This document shows, piece after piece, positions 10,185-20,966 of a DNA stretch of 64,000 nucleotides. The stretch spans positions 50,507,087 to 50,571,086 of the forward strand of contig OZ022508.1 in assembly GCA_963989385.1 (NCBI GenBank), in the 5' to 3' direction. The notes under the pieces were generated by a model. That model was not told the DNA's origin, ran no database searches, and saw nothing but the letters and a program-made list of their open reading frames with translations. Position 1 is the first letter of the stretch; each line of letters opens with the position of its first letter. Source of the DNA: Ctena decussata (taxonomy: Eukaryota; Mollusca; Bivalvia; Lucinida; Lucinidae). The translations under genes and the position numbers were made by a program.

Positions 10185-11480
10185 ACTAGGTCGTTGGGGC
10201 ACCACAGATTACTTCAAAGCAATCCCTTTCTACCTTGTTCATCATATTCTCCAACGGCTGCTTGGATATTCCTGCGAACCTCCTCATTGGTTATATGGTC
10301 CTTGTACGAAATGTTCAGTAACCTTCGGTAGCATCTCATCTCAAAGGCCTGCGTTCTTTTCTCTAACTCTGCTGTAAAGGTCCATGATTCACAGGCATAC
10401 AGAAATATGGAAATGACAAGGGAGCACATAAGTTTCACCTTTGATCCAAGAGGTATATTATCACTCCAAATTGGTTTCAGCTTAGTAAGAGCTGAAGTGG
10501 CTTGTGCAATTCTTGAGAGAACCTTCTGTTTTGAGCCATTATCTGAGACAACTGCTCCAAGGTATTTGAAGCTGCTTACGGTACCCAGCTTCTGTCCTTT
10601 TACCTTGATCTCCCTCTGGATGCCGTCTGCGCTGTTCGTCATCATTTTCGTCTTCTCAGCGCTGATCTCCATCTTATACCTTGTGCAGGTTTGGTCGAGA
10701 CTTTCAACTAGAGCTTCCAGCTCCTGTTTTTTCCTCAGCTAGAGCGTCTATGTCATCGGCAAACCGCAGGTTTGTAATGTTTCTGCCGCCTATGCTAACC
10801 TTTCCTTCATGTTCTTCCAGAGATGATCCGTTCGAGAAAAATGTTGAAGAGGGTGGGTGACAGAAGACATCCTTGTCTTACTTCAAATGTTGTGCTCAAT
10901 GGTGCGAACTAAATTTGCACTGATAATGTACTTCCGCATGGTGGTCCATAAGGCTGCATGCCATACCCTGTTAAAGGCTTTTTATGAAATCAATGAAGAC
11001 ATGGTACAGATTCTGCTGTTGTTGGAAACAGGATTCTAAGGTTGAAGATTTGTTCTGTGGTGCTCCTTCCTGCTCGGAACCCAGCCTGTTCCTCAGCGAT
11101 TATCTCCTCTGCTTGTGGTTTAAGCCTGTTCAAGATGACTTTCAGCATGACTTTGCTTGAATGACTGATGAGGCTGACGGTTCTGTATTTCTGGCAGAGC
11201 TGTAGGCTGCCTTTTTTAGGGAGCGTAATAATCAGCGACTGAGTCCATGGGGTAAGCCATTCACTGTTCTCCAGATCCTGTTACAAATATCTGTCAAAAC
11301 ATCAATCATGGTCTCCCCGCCAGCTTGAACAAGTTCTGCTGGTATATTAGCAACTCCGGCAGATTTCCCCTTCTTTAGTGCTGCTACTGCAATCTCAACT
11401 TCCTCACGAAGGATCGGTTGTGGATCTTCTTCTGGGGGCTGATTGCAGTCCAGAACCGCATTGTCACCGTAAGTCTCATG
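10185..11480 (-). pseudogene. Reverse transcriptase domain of RTE-like LINE (frameshifted)
   Basis: On the minus strand, in order, with frame changes between pieces: AGVANIPAEL near 11340, EEQAGFRAGR near 11080, FIDFIKAFNRVWHAA near 10965, VRQGCLLSPTLFNIFLE near 10850, and NLRFADDIDAL near 10760 (the YADD-equivalent catalytic motif). The tail frame 10214-10672 contains FKYLGAVVSDNGSK and LYACESWT, then CYRRLLNISYKDHITNEEV. Catalytic residues are visible, but at least one stop or shift separates each block, so no functional enzyme is encoded. The strand is fixed by the motif order and by the 3' tail. Confidence 0.85.
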
Positions 11481-11484
11481 GTTG

Positions 11485-12116
11485 TATAATTCTGAGCAAT
11501 ATTCTGTCCATCTGCTAAGAATCTCTTGTTCCTCTGTAAGGCATTTCCCAGACTTGTCCTGGATAGTTGTGGATCTACCCTGTTTCTCTGAAGTTAAGAG
11601 CCCACAAGCTGGTATGCTTTCTTGCTGTTTTTTTTGTTCAAGAAAGTTTCAATCCCCTCGTACTGACTAGCTATCCAGTCCTCCTTCGCTTTCTTCACTG
11701 TCTTCTGAATCCTCTTGTTTGCTTCCCTGTATTCTTCTGCTCCTCCTGCTTCATACCTCTTCTTCTTCAAATTTCTCCTCTCGTGATATCACAGAGGTCG
11801 AGAACATCTCTGGTGACCCAGGGCTTTTTTCCTGCGACGTTCCTTCCCAAGTATCACACTGGCTGCCTCAGTCACTACTGTGTTGTGGGTGGTAATCATG
11901 GTATCTATGTCCATGTCATCATCCCTCAGACCAATGAGTGGTGCAAATTTCCCACCTATTGTTGCTTGAAAAGTGCATGCCACATCTGGGTCAATTAGGT
12001 TCTCAAGATTAACCTTTAGTCTTGGTTGGGTTGGCTTTCTAGCCTCCTGCAGACGAACTCGGAAAGTCATCGTCACCAGGTCATGGTGACTTCCTATGTC
12101 TGCTCCACGAAAACTC
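11485..12116 (-). pseudogene. Linker between endonuclease and RT of RTE-like LINE
   Basis: Minus-strand frames encode DIGSHHDLVTMTFRVRL, FAPLIGLRDDDMDIDT, LGKERRRKKAL and, further on, KRIQKT / KEDWI. Closely similar text occurs on the minus strand at about 32780-33320, showing that the two loci are copies of one element. The frame is interrupted at least twice. The upstream join to the endonuclease is cut by the SINE at 12117-12366. Confidence 0.8.
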
Positions 12117-12366
12117 GATAGGGCACCTGACTCGTAAGTCAGAGGTCTTGGGTTCGAAACCCGTTCTGGCCACATACTTTCGTTTCTCCTTCCGCTGATT
12201 CAAGAAGGCAGTTGTTAGTTACTGGCGAAAGTATGTGCACTTAGTACTGGTTAGCCGCTTAGGAGGTCTAAGCCAGCCCAGGAATAGTGTGGTTAGGTTA
12301 ACTGACCGTCCCGACATGACCATAGTTGTTGACCGTGGACGTTAAGCATCAAGTCAATCAATCAAA
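12117..12366 (+). mobile_element. tRNA-derived SINE with 13-bp target-site duplication
   Basis: The 250-bp insertion is bracketed by TCCACGAAAACTC (12104-12116) and TCCAGGAAAACTC (12367-12379), one mismatch apart. The head resembles a tRNA, with a pol III B-box GGTTCGAAACC at 12151-12161. The tail is an ATCA-type repeat (CAATCAATCAAA). It splits the minus-strand LINE; the uninterrupted homologous site is seen in the second LINE copy near 33410-33430. Relatives: 30630-30880 (minus) and the tandem fragments at 7261-7575. Confidence 0.9.
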
Positions 12367-12845
12367 TCCAGGAAAACTCCTTGTCCCCTGATCGGAAGCG
12401 CTTCCTTACCAAGATGTTATCAATCTGATTGTGGTGTTGTGCCATGTCCATCTTCGTGATGGTTTGTGAGGGCCAAGGATGTTTGTCAATACTAGGCTGT
12501 TACAGGTTGCAAACTCTAGAAGTCTGAGACTTGACTCGGCATTGCAGTAGGGTCCACAAACGTTTACTCAGTCTTCCTATGCATCCTTTCCAACTTTAGC
12601 ATTCCAATCCCCTTGTACAACCAGAATGTCCTTCTTGGGTGTTTGGTCTATGATTTCCTGGAGTTGCTGGTAGAAGTGTTCTACCTCATTGTCATCATGC
12701 CCAGATGTTGGTGCATAAACCTGTATGATGGTGATGTTGAAAGGAGCTGCTCTTAGGCGAATTGAAAGCAGTCACTCGCCATGTCCTTATGCACAAGAAA
12801 TCCATCCCCATACTCATGTTTGTCCTCTTCTCCACTGAAATACTG
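12367..12845 (-). pseudogene. Endonuclease (APE) domain remnant of RTE-like LINE
   Basis: On the minus strand: YGDGFLVHKDMASDCFQF near 12780, VYAPTSGHDDNEVEHFYQQL near 12690, and VVQGDWNAKVGKDA near 12600 (GDWN is the catalytic Asp/Asn motif of APE endonucleases). Next come CGPYCN near 12550 and the remnants of the GL-LEFA and NQIDY segments near 12430-12520. Stops are present. The N-terminal part of the domain is missing upstream of about 12845. Confidence 0.8.
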
Positions 12846-13119
12846 CTGTACTGTGGAAAATGAAAGAACTTCCCTATATGTTCTCTATTTTCAGTTTATT
12901 ATGTCGGAAAACAGATGTTTCAAAACAGCAGATCGCATACACATTATAAAAATGAATAAATATTAAACAGGAAACGATTTGAACGACAGTAATCTGAAAT
13001 CACTATGTAATTAAAAATATTTAATTAGTTTATCATCAAAACGCTTATAAATTTATATTGTTGTACGCCTGCAAGGTAATGCGAAATCTCGCCAGGTAAC
13101 GGGCCACGAGACTAGCGGA

Positions 13120-13143
13120 AATAACAATGTGAAAAAGGTCTAT
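13120..13143 (-). repeat. Right terminal-repeat-like sequence (partner 8037-8060)
   Basis: AACAATGTGAAAAAGGTCTAT is the exact reverse complement of the sequence at 8037-8057. It ends in GGTC followed by TA, matching the TA before GACC on the left. Beyond 21 bp the two ends diverge. Confidence 0.5.
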
Positions 13144-13439
13144 TATTCTGACAACGGTTACTGCTTTGCACTACTTTTAAAGGCGTGGATTTTGTCCTAT
13201 CATTTTGACCCCCCCCCCCCAATTCTAATCCCCTCCAATAAACAAGTGATAAGAAAATCAAAGGCACCTCATAATCGCCTCATTATTTGGGTCATAAAAC
13301 AATGCACTGCTGAAATCACTTCCTGCCTCTGGGGCCCCAGTGGGGTAAATTAATGCATCAGTCAAAATGTAAAAGATCGGAACAATATATTCTATAATTT
13401 GTAAAATATAATTTGCTGATTAGCAGTCAAAGATAACTC

Positions 13440-13760
13440 AAATATTAATTTAGAACCTATATATAGGTCACTGTTTAGAAAAAAAAGAAAGACAGAAAGG
13501 AAAAAAAGAAAAAAAAGAAATTAAAAAAAAAAAAAGAACTTAAGGAAGATGAAAAAAAAATGAAAATTGAATATATTTTACAAATATTTTCATGTTTTGT
13601 CACTAACTACTGTAACTTTTTTTTTATATATTTGAATATGTTATTTTAATTTCTCCTTTCTTAGATTTTATTTATTTATTGATTTTAATTATTTTTTTTT
13701 TCAATTATTTGTTTATTTTTATTTATTTGTATTTTTTGACTAAGTCAAATGCTCTGTAAT
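13440..13760. repeat. Low-complexity purine/poly-A then T-rich tract
   Basis: An A/G-rich stretch (about 13478-13565) is followed by a T-rich stretch (about 13615-13735) with TTTATTTATT motifs. Simple sequence with no other content. Confidence 0.7.
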
Positions 13761-13864
13761 TTATTACTTTAGCCATTATAATAACCTCAAGAAGAAAAAA
13801 TATACAAGATTTTAAGATGATATTTTGTTTCAAGGACCACTTCAGAGACCCAAAAGACTTCATC

Positions 13865-14035
13865 AGTTTAATTAGATTGCGAAACCTGTGTTTTGAGCAG
13901 TTTGTTGACATTAAACATGTTTTTGACACCTTTTGAAAACAGTGAATTGGTCAAAGTTCATTTGTTTTTACAAGAACTGTGTCAGTTCTTGTAGATTTGT
14001 TGGTTTTAGACTGTGATTTGTCAAGTGGATTTATC
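13865..14035 (+). repeat. Direct repeat copy (partner 9180-9360)
   Basis: Shares TTAATTAGATTGCGAAAC, GACATTAAACATGTTTTT and the following TTTTGAAAACAGTGAATT block with 9180-9360. Confidence 0.65.
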
Positions 14036-14440
14036 ATGTATATTATTTTATTTTAGCTTCTCTAATAATGAATTTTGATTGTGAAAAGGGATAAATGTGA
14101 ACTTAGGATTTTGTAAAATTTACCAGAATATGTGTATCTAAAATGCTTTTCTACATCAAATTTTGATGAATGCCAGTAATTAAATCAAGGTATCTCAGCT
14201 ATTGATTTCCCCCATTTTGCCCCCCCCCCCCCCCCCAAAGAGACTGCTGGGACACTGGACAGGCCTAGCCTTAGAAGACTGTTTATTGGATTAGATAAGG
14301 ATTACCTAACTTACTAATGACAAAAATCCAGGTCTTTAAGCACTCAATGTTTGCGGCATTTCGCCTTACCTATGGACCACGAGGGTGTCCTACCCAGTGT
14401 TTACAACATGGCAGTTCTATAAATATTCACCGATAAACAC

Positions 14441-14511
14441 ACAATTACCGTATGATGTCCGAGTAGATGTGGATTACAATTACCGTATGATGTCCAGTAG
14501 ATGTGGATTAC
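14441..14511 (+). repeat. Tandem duplication of a 35-bp unit
   Basis: CAATTACCGTATGATGTCC...GTAGATGTGGATTA occurs twice back to back, differing by one inserted base. It is preceded by a C-run at 14221-14236. Confidence 0.85.
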
Positions 14512-14999
14512 ATTCTCCGCAATGATTGACGTGCTCGGAATACTTTTTTAGAAAGGTTTACAACTGTAAAACAGTTTTTTGTTGTTGTATTTTTTTTTAA
14601 GCAGCAGCTAATTTATTTTAAATTATAGAGAGATGGATGCGCTTAAAGGGGGTGAATACGGTAATTGGCGGATTGATTTGTATTTGTTATATTTTTTGAC
14701 CGCTAATGTCATTTGTTGGATACTTATCATTTTACAGAACTAAATAAATAATTTTGCCTGCACACAAATACGTTTTATAAGTTCTCATTTAACCTCGTAC
14801 AAAACTTTTTTTTCAATTCCAGACGTTTTTTAGCGAAATGAACTTACGATCACTTCATTTCTGAGCGGAAGAATACAGCTGTGAAAGCCACTTTACAAAA
14901 TACGCTTGTGACAGCATTGAATGACTGATAGAATCAGTCATTAAAAACGATATATTCGGAAATGCAAACGTACTTTCAGAAAAGCTACAGGAACTTATT

Positions 15000-16110
15000 T
15001 GGAGAAAGTTTAAGAAATTACGGAACAAGGTTATCTCAATGATTCGCGACTCAAAGAAATCATATTACGATAAATTAGCAGATAGACTGAAATCCAGCAC
15101 TTTCGACAAAAGACTGGTGGCCAGTTTTGAAGGCTTTCATAAATCCAAAATCTTATTCATCAGTTCCTCACCTTGAATATGACAATAGTTAAAAAGTAAA
15201 AAGATAGGCAATGATCAGGAAATTAACACAATAAAAGTCCACATCCGCTCTAAAAACCAATAGGGAAAGAAGCACACACACACACGGAAAGCGACAAAGC
15301 CAGTTTCTTTAATTAAAACTTTCATAGTCAAACATATTAGATGAGACACGACTGTTAAATCTGAATTGTTCTTACTCCATTTGAGGTTAAATCAGTTCTT
15401 AACCTTAACTGTTTGTAAGGCGTCTGGTCCAAACGGACTCGGTAATCGTGCTCTTAACGAACTTTCATTCTAACCTTTTGTTCCTTTTTTCCCTCTTTAA
15501 TCAGTCTCTGCAAACCGGGTACTTGTCAGTTGTCTATAAAGAAGCTAATGTTTGCCCTGTCCCCCAAAATGGTGATTTATCATTAGTTTCTAATCACCGA
15601 CCAATATACTTGCTGAATGCGGAAGCCAAAGTGCTTGAGAGGCTTGTTTTCAAATATTTTATTTTATCACCGCTACCATCGTCTTTACAATCAGAATTTA
15701 TACCGAGCAATTCACATTACTCTATAGAACTTTCTGTCAAACCCTTGATTCCGGTAAAGAGGCTCGGGCTGTCTCCTGTGACATCAGCAAAGCAGACCGT
15801 CAGTACTGAGCTACTTTTATTTTGGTAGCACAGATACTTCACACTAATATTCGAACAAGTTGTAGCTCATTGAACTTAGATCTCTTCCCCTCAAGAACAT
15901 CACCGAGTAACCCTTGTGTGGTAGTATTGAGAATGCACAGCACTTTTTCACTGAAGATATTACAACGTTAAGAACTAATGACTGCACGTTCTCCTTACTT
16001 GAACCCTTGACCGGTAATTCAAATCTATCACCAGAAATAAACAAGATCATATTTTCAAAAGTACCTAAATGTAACATTGATACACATACTCGTAGTTCTT
16101 GAGACTAAAT
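15000..16110 (+). pseudogene. CR1/jockey-type LINE remnant, internally deleted
   Basis: Plus-strand blocks in LINE ORF2 order: KFKKLRNKVISMIRDSKKSY near 15010-15065, KASGPNGLGNRAL near 15420-15455, FNQSLQTGYLSV near 15500, and KEANVCPVPQNGDLSLVSNH near 15540-15600 (RT block with RPI, then LLNAEAKVLERL). Then DSGKEARAV near 15748 and, after a deletion of the central RT including the YADD region, a C-terminal block with CGSIENAQHFFTE near 15917 and LSPEINKIIFSKV near 16026. Several frameshifts. The same 3' end occurs at 32372-32595. Clade named from remembered sequence resemblance. Confidence 0.8.
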
Positions 16111-16179
16111 AAGATTTAGAACTGGTAGCTACACGTACACGTTCAAGTAAGCCTTGCAGTGAAAATGGATAAGATAAAT

Positions 16180-16950
16180 GAAACTTGTACCTGTGTTGTA
16201 CTGTTATCCAAGAAATCGCTTTAACCGGAAAATATGCCTGTTAACCCAGAACGATTTTTCGGTTAACCCGGATAAAATCAAATCAAGACATATCCGTCTG
16301 TTAACTCAGAAAAAAAGCACAATGTTAATATGACCGTGTGTTTATCACACGGTTTATTATGATGGATTTAAGGGCCGGTAAATCTTATATTACGCGACGT
16401 CATTATGAAACGTCGGTTCTCATCGGCTGATGTTTTATTTCTGGATGCAGAAAGCATTTCCAATGGGTTCAAAGTAGGAAACTAAGAAAGATGAAAATCT
16501 GAAAAGGTGCATTACAATAGGGAAACTGTATTGAAAATAGTCATCTGGGAAGGTAAATCGTCGTTTATTTGGTTGCAGATTGCGTTTTACGCTCCGCTGA
16601 CGATTCGCCATCAAACAAAATTTCCGACCATGAAACAAACGATACCGACAATTTACCTCCCCAAATGACATTTTTTTATACAGTTACCCCTTATTCAACT
16701 GAATCTAAAGTATTTTATATTTTAATGAGACTTTCATCGTGCGTTGTAAATAGCAGGATGAAATGTATATGGCCTTAATTTGGTTTGAACAATACTTATT
16801 TCAGAATACGTTGCAGACATATAATACATCCTATCATAGTTAATAACGACTGGAAAATAAGCGTTACAAAGGCTATAGGCATTCTTTCCGAATTTATCCG
16901 TTTGTCGTCGCGTTATGGTTATCGCATCGTATATATTTCATTGTGGTATT
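16180..16950. other. No recognised gene
   Basis: A few related direct repeats (GTTAACCCAGAA, GTTAACCCGGAT, GTTAACTCAGAA near 16240-16310) are visible. Open frames of up to 78 codons have no recognisable domain. Confidence 0.4.
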
Positions 16951-16952
16951 CA

Positions 16953-17159
16953 ATCGATGGATGGATGACATGCGATTTTTTGTCCTTTTTAATAGTACTT
17001 AAGTCATATCAGGACGATGGGATAGTGATACATGTAATGAAAGGTTGTGTGCAATGGAACCCCGTTTACGATCGAAAAATCCCAATCTACATCGGAGCTC
17101 GAACCCGGGATCTTTAGATCAGCAGGCCAGCGTTTAACCGACTGAACTACCGGGATTCC
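16953..17159 (-). mobile_element. tRNA-derived SINE, CCAT-tailed family
   Basis: On the minus strand the head reads as a tRNA with a TAGTTCAGTCGGTTAAACG A-box region and B-box GGTTCGAGCTC (complement of 17095-17105). The body contains GGGGTTCCATTGCACACA, and the tail is a CCATCCATC-type repeat. Flanks TTGTGGTATTCA (16941-16952) and TTGTGTATTCA (17160-17170) look like a target duplication with one indel. Close relative at 33942-34126; fragments at 20100-20165, 31285-31380 and 31727-31821. Confidence 0.85.
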
Positions 17160-17174
17160 TTGTGTATTCACACT

Positions 17175-18340
17175 GCATGCTTGACAAAAGCGGAAATTAA
17201 CAGGGAGAGGGTGGATATATATATGACATTATAACCGAAAAGCGTTTCTGCTTTTCATTTAGTTTATAATATAAAATCAGTTCGATTGCACTGGGAATAG
17301 TCTAATGTGAGACACTACTGGTCAATGCTGGTTATTGTAAACAAAACAACTAAACAAAAACTTGAAGCTTTCTAGGGCTTACGCAGCAGAAAACCTGTCT
17401 TCAGGGTTGCTGACGATGTGAGATACAAACCAGCTTGCACAGCTACAAAGGCTGGCTAGTGTTTTGAAAATTCGCATATAGCAACAGTATGTATTAGGCT
17501 AAAAATATAATTAGGTGCTGTTCAGACGGCGCGGATGCGAAATGTCATCTGCATCTTTGTTTCTCGGAGATGGCATAAAACAGGTTTCTAAACGACACAC
17601 ATCATTATATTTTCATTCGGTATATCATAAAACGACTGGCATCAGTATATTTTCATTTGGTAATGTCACAAAAAACAACAACAAAAAACTTTCTGATCTT
17701 CCTATAGCATATGGTATTAAACATGTTATGATAATAAATGCAGCTTATATTATAACATATTTCGAACATTTGCAGTAACAAATAAACAATAAATCCCTTA
17801 AAGGTAGGTTCCTGGGCTGGCGATGTCAATTATGTCAATTTTCCCTTCATGTGAGCTCTCCTTGAGGTTCTGGCATGGCGGATGGGTTAAAAGTATCCCA
17901 AAATGCAATGCAGCATGACATCAGCTGCGTTATCTATTTTTGGCGGAACTAAAAATAGCGCTAACTGGTGTGCGAAGCAGAGTTAGTAAATCCCTTGCAA
18001 AACAACTTTTCTAATACTTTTTGATTTACACTTTTTAGTGAAACTTATTAATTCCCTTTTATAAGTGCTTTCCAACTACTTGAATGAAAGTTCATCAAAA
18101 GTATGATGCATTCCAAAGTACAGGAACCTACCTTTAACAATGCTATATCACAATGTTATGCACAGGGCGTTCAGGAGATCTCAATGCCTCTTCGTTCAGA
18201 CACACAGTCACATGTACAGCGAAGACAGACTGATCTCAGTCTATGCTAGGCATACATGTTGATTTTTGATTCTTTCTTTCCTGTTTTGGTCCAACAGTTA
18301 AGTCAAGAAAGAGGACTTGCATACAAATACTAGTTTTCGC
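17175..18340. other. No recognised gene
   Basis: Mixed DNA. Open frame 17515-17778 (87 codons) has no recognisable domain. An imperfect inverted pair, AAAGGTAGGTTCCTG near 17800 and CAGGAACCTACCTTT near 18120, encloses about 315 bp and suggests the ends of a MITE-like element. Confidence 0.45.
17800..18136. mobile_element. MITE-like element with AAAGGTAGGTTCCTG ends
   Basis: TTAAAGGTAGGTTCCTG (about 17799-17815) and CAGGAACCTACCTTTAA (about 18121-18137) are perfect inverted repeats at the two ends of a stretch of roughly 340 bp. No coding content. If the TTAA at each end is the target, this resembles TTAA-targeting elements (piggyBac/Kolobok types); that assignment is inference. Confidence 0.65.
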
Positions 18341-18344
18341 TAAG

Positions 18345-18986
18345 GTAAAGGTATGGGATAGTAGCGTAAGTTTATAATATGAAAACCGACTGCATTGAAT
18401 GCTTTTACGTTATTCATTCCTTTAAATACGCATTTCCCTATATGGCTGAAGTACTGTGCAAAGAGACGTCAAACCCGACATGGCTGAAGTACTGGGTAAA
18501 GAGCCATCAAACCCGAAATCATTCATCGGAAACAAATACTTCGCATGTACCACCCTCTTCGTAATCCTTGATTTCCTATTATTTAATTGATTTTAAAGCG
18601 AATCGTGCTCGAAACTTTGTTTGATACCATAAAATAACATGTACATTTACGAATTAATTCCGAAAAATGAATTCAAAGTACAAACTTATTAAGCAACGTG
18701 GAAACAGCCCCCTAGAAGTAGTCAACGTCTACAATTTACTTCCAGCTGGTAGAGACTATGCAAGTTTTGATGACGTATGCTAGAAATTATCGCTAGACGT
18801 ACACGTAGCCGGAAAGTTAAAAATCTTAACCTCCCTTATACTATGCCTTAACACAGGCGACTATGACCAAGAACTTCATGACTACCTTCGAAATCTGCAC
18901 CCCATCTCCCACCCCATCTCCCTTAGTTGTTCCATCTTTTTTGTCATTTTTCCCCCAATACATGAATATTCTCTGTTTACTATAAA
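18345..18986 (+). repeat. Duplicated segment copy A, left half (paralogue 34790-36268)
   Basis: Matches the region around 34790-34860 and then 35750-36268 at high identity, for example AAACCCGAAATCATTCATCG, GTGCTCGAAACTTTGTTTGA and TTGATGACGTATGC. Copy B has about 0.9 kb extra at 34863-35745. An open frame homologous to the 85-codon frame of copy B is broken here by a stop after DDVC. The right half of copy A resumes at 23251. Confidence 0.85.
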
Positions 18987-20099
18987 CACGCCTGACAATC
19001 AGTCTCATGCGGAACCGGCGGTTAAGCAAAGCAATCCGTTAGATCGCTTTCCGGTGACGTAGAAGAGGAGCCGAAAAAGGTCAGATTTTAGAATGTTTTT
19101 TCAGAATGCTAGAATAGATATCCAAAATCTAAGAATGCTATTTTGTTACTTAAACATTGCTCCTTCAACACACCAAATAATTCTATAATTGGTTCCGCGG
19201 TTTTCTTGATATTTGTTCCCTCCTCCGAAATGTCTGTTCAACACGCTCAAGGTCAGACAAAACGGGAGATAAAATAACAACATTTTCTGCTCGATCTCAA
19301 AAACGAGCAAAAAGCATCCGAATTCACCATTGCATATCAATGTAATAATTAATATCTGTCATCAAAAACGATGTTTCAGTGACCAGGTATAAGGCATTAT
19401 TCTGATATCATTGTTGAAAGGGGCGAAATGTTTTGGTTCAGCATTTAATCATTAAAAATAGAAGGAAATATGCCAGCATCAATCTGCTTATTTAAGTCTG
19501 TTTTATTGCATAAATTTTATGCTGGATTTTTTGTTTGACATTTGTTAAATGTCAGCTGAGACTTGTAGAATCTATGCTGTTGGAGATTATGTTTTAACAA
19601 AAAAAAAAAGTTAATCCCTTTCCCTAAAGTACTTGGTGTGTAGTGTTTCAATGGTTTTAAATGCATGCTGAATTAAAATTTATAAGATTACATTTGAATA
19701 ATTAACACGTTTTTACAAAAAATTGATTTTTTGCATTTGAATGGGAGGCTCATGTAAAAAAATTTGTGGTTGCGCATGAGAATGTTCGGTTGAGCATTGG
19801 AATGTTTGGAATATCAAATGAGCTTGGGTGCCTGATTTAGCTACGAGGCAGCCTGACTTATATATGAACCGCGAAAACATCGATCAACCTGCGACTTCGC
19901 ACAGTTTGGTCAGCTCGTTTAGCACTGAAAAGCTGTTGTATCATTAACCCTACAACTCTAAGGATCTTCTCTGGCAGATAATCTAGTTTTGTCTGACCTT
20001 TCTTTAGCCAGGAAGACATGTTTTTCTTACGACAACGATTTGAATAAAATCATTTATGAGACTAGCCACTCTTAAAAGTTTAGAAGGGCCTAAAATTTA

Positions 20100-20165
20100 A
20101 CTGGCGGGTGGATGACTTGCGATTTTACGTTTTTCAGCAGTATTTCAGTCATATCAGATTTTTCT
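20100..20165 (-). mobile_element. SINE tail fragment (CCAT-tailed family)
   Basis: GGTGGATGACTTGCGATTTTACG followed by AGTATTTCAGTCATATCAG matches the tail end of the minus-strand SINE at 16953-17159. It is 5'-truncated and lies inside the 4.26-kb TIR element. Confidence 0.6.
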
Positions 20166-20540
20166 CTCAAGAAAAGGTATTGCGAAAATTTGGAGAATGT
20201 CATGCTATCAGCTGTTTATAATTGTATGTTGAGACCAAGTGATATGAATAGTTTTAAGTGGTGTTTGGCATATTACATTTGTCCTCCAAGTTCAGAACCG
20301 AAAGAAGGAAATAGTTCTGCACTGATAAATCGGCCCTGTGCGTGCATTTGCACTTTCTGTGAAATCTTATCGATGCAGCAAGACACTTCACTTATATAAC
20401 CGCGTTGAAAATTCACATTCAAGTTGGACGGACACACGGCGCCAAGTGTGTGCAACTATGGTTACGTACCGTTGAACCACTTGGGTAACGTCGATACGAG
20501 AATTGAACAGAACAGAACAGAATAACATTCAAGAAAATGC

Positions 20541-20966
20541 ATGCTTTTGTTACTACGCCCTCAACGAATATTTATCGGCTGTCAATTTGAAAACCACAAG
20601 GCCAATAGTATTGAAATTGACATGGGGGGCAATTATATTCTGCTCAGAAGGGAGTGTGCGCTTGAATTAAAAGCATGTTTAAATCCTTCTAAACACACGT
20701 TAGATAATTTTGGTCAAGTAAGATGGTCTTGGTCTCAGTATATCCATAATAACTCTTTATTACCTGCCACATACGTTATTCATGGGACCCTAAACATGCG
20801 GGTACCCGTACCCTCGAAGCCACAAACTCGGATCGATTTGACTGATATTTTCACTCAGCTGCAACAAGGTGTGTGCTGCAGTTCTGGAAGTTATCAAGGT
20901 CCATCGACGTCCATACTTGGAGCTTGGCTAGTGCGTTCTGCTGTGGTGTGTGGTTTAATGCCATGA
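20541..20966 (+). CDS. Unrecognised 141-codon open frame inside the 4.26-kb TIR element
   Basis: This is the longest frame in the TIR element. I recognise no transposase, zinc-finger or nuclease motif. The text has modest complexity, with HGTLNMRVPVPSKPQ and IDLTDIFTQLQQ near residues 82-115. There is no obvious start context or polyadenylation signal. It is preceded by a GAACA-type short repeat at about 20505-20520. It could be chance, or a fragment of captured or decayed coding sequence. Low confidence that it is translated. Confidence 0.15.
   Translation: MLLLLRPQRIFIGCQFENHKANSIEIDMGGNYILLRRECALELKACLNPSKHTLDNFGQVRWSWSQYIHNNSLLPATYVIHGTLNMRVPVPSKPQTRIDLTDIFTQLQQGVCCSSGSYQGPSTSILGAWLVRSAVVCGLMP

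Larger units (their letters stand above)
10145..12845 (-). mobile_element. RTE-like non-LTR retrotransposon, near full length but inactive
   Basis: Read on the minus strand, the LINE runs from about 12845 (endonuclease side) to a 3' end at about 10185, followed by a TTCTA-type pentanucleotide tail at 10155-10172. Order: endonuclease (about 12365-12845), SINE insertion (12117-12366), linker (about 11480-12116), reverse transcriptase (about 10680-11450), C-terminal tail (10185-10672). Many stops and frameshifts are present. A second partial copy lies at 32775-33930 and a 3' fragment at 932-1258. The long, intact-looking tail frame suggests moderate age. RTE assignment is from remembered family resemblance. 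Confidence 0.85.

Noticed and set aside
10407..10742. 111-codon plus-strand frame
   Set aside because: Antisense shadow of the LINE RT tail encoded on the minus strand.
11567..11998. 143-codon plus-strand frame
   Set aside because: Antisense shadow of the minus-strand RTE-like LINE linker and RT.
12121..12175. A tRNA gene on the plus strand
   Set aside because: B-box and partial tRNA-like head are present, but the sequence continues as a 250-bp body with a simple-repeat tail and target duplication, so it is a SINE.
14441..14511. CRISPR-like repeats
   Set aside because: Only two adjacent copies with no spacer, in a eukaryotic context; a simple tandem duplication.
17090..17155. A tRNA gene on the minus strand
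   Set aside because: It has A- and B-box-like sequence but belongs to a repeated 200-bp SINE family with CCAT tail and flanking duplication.
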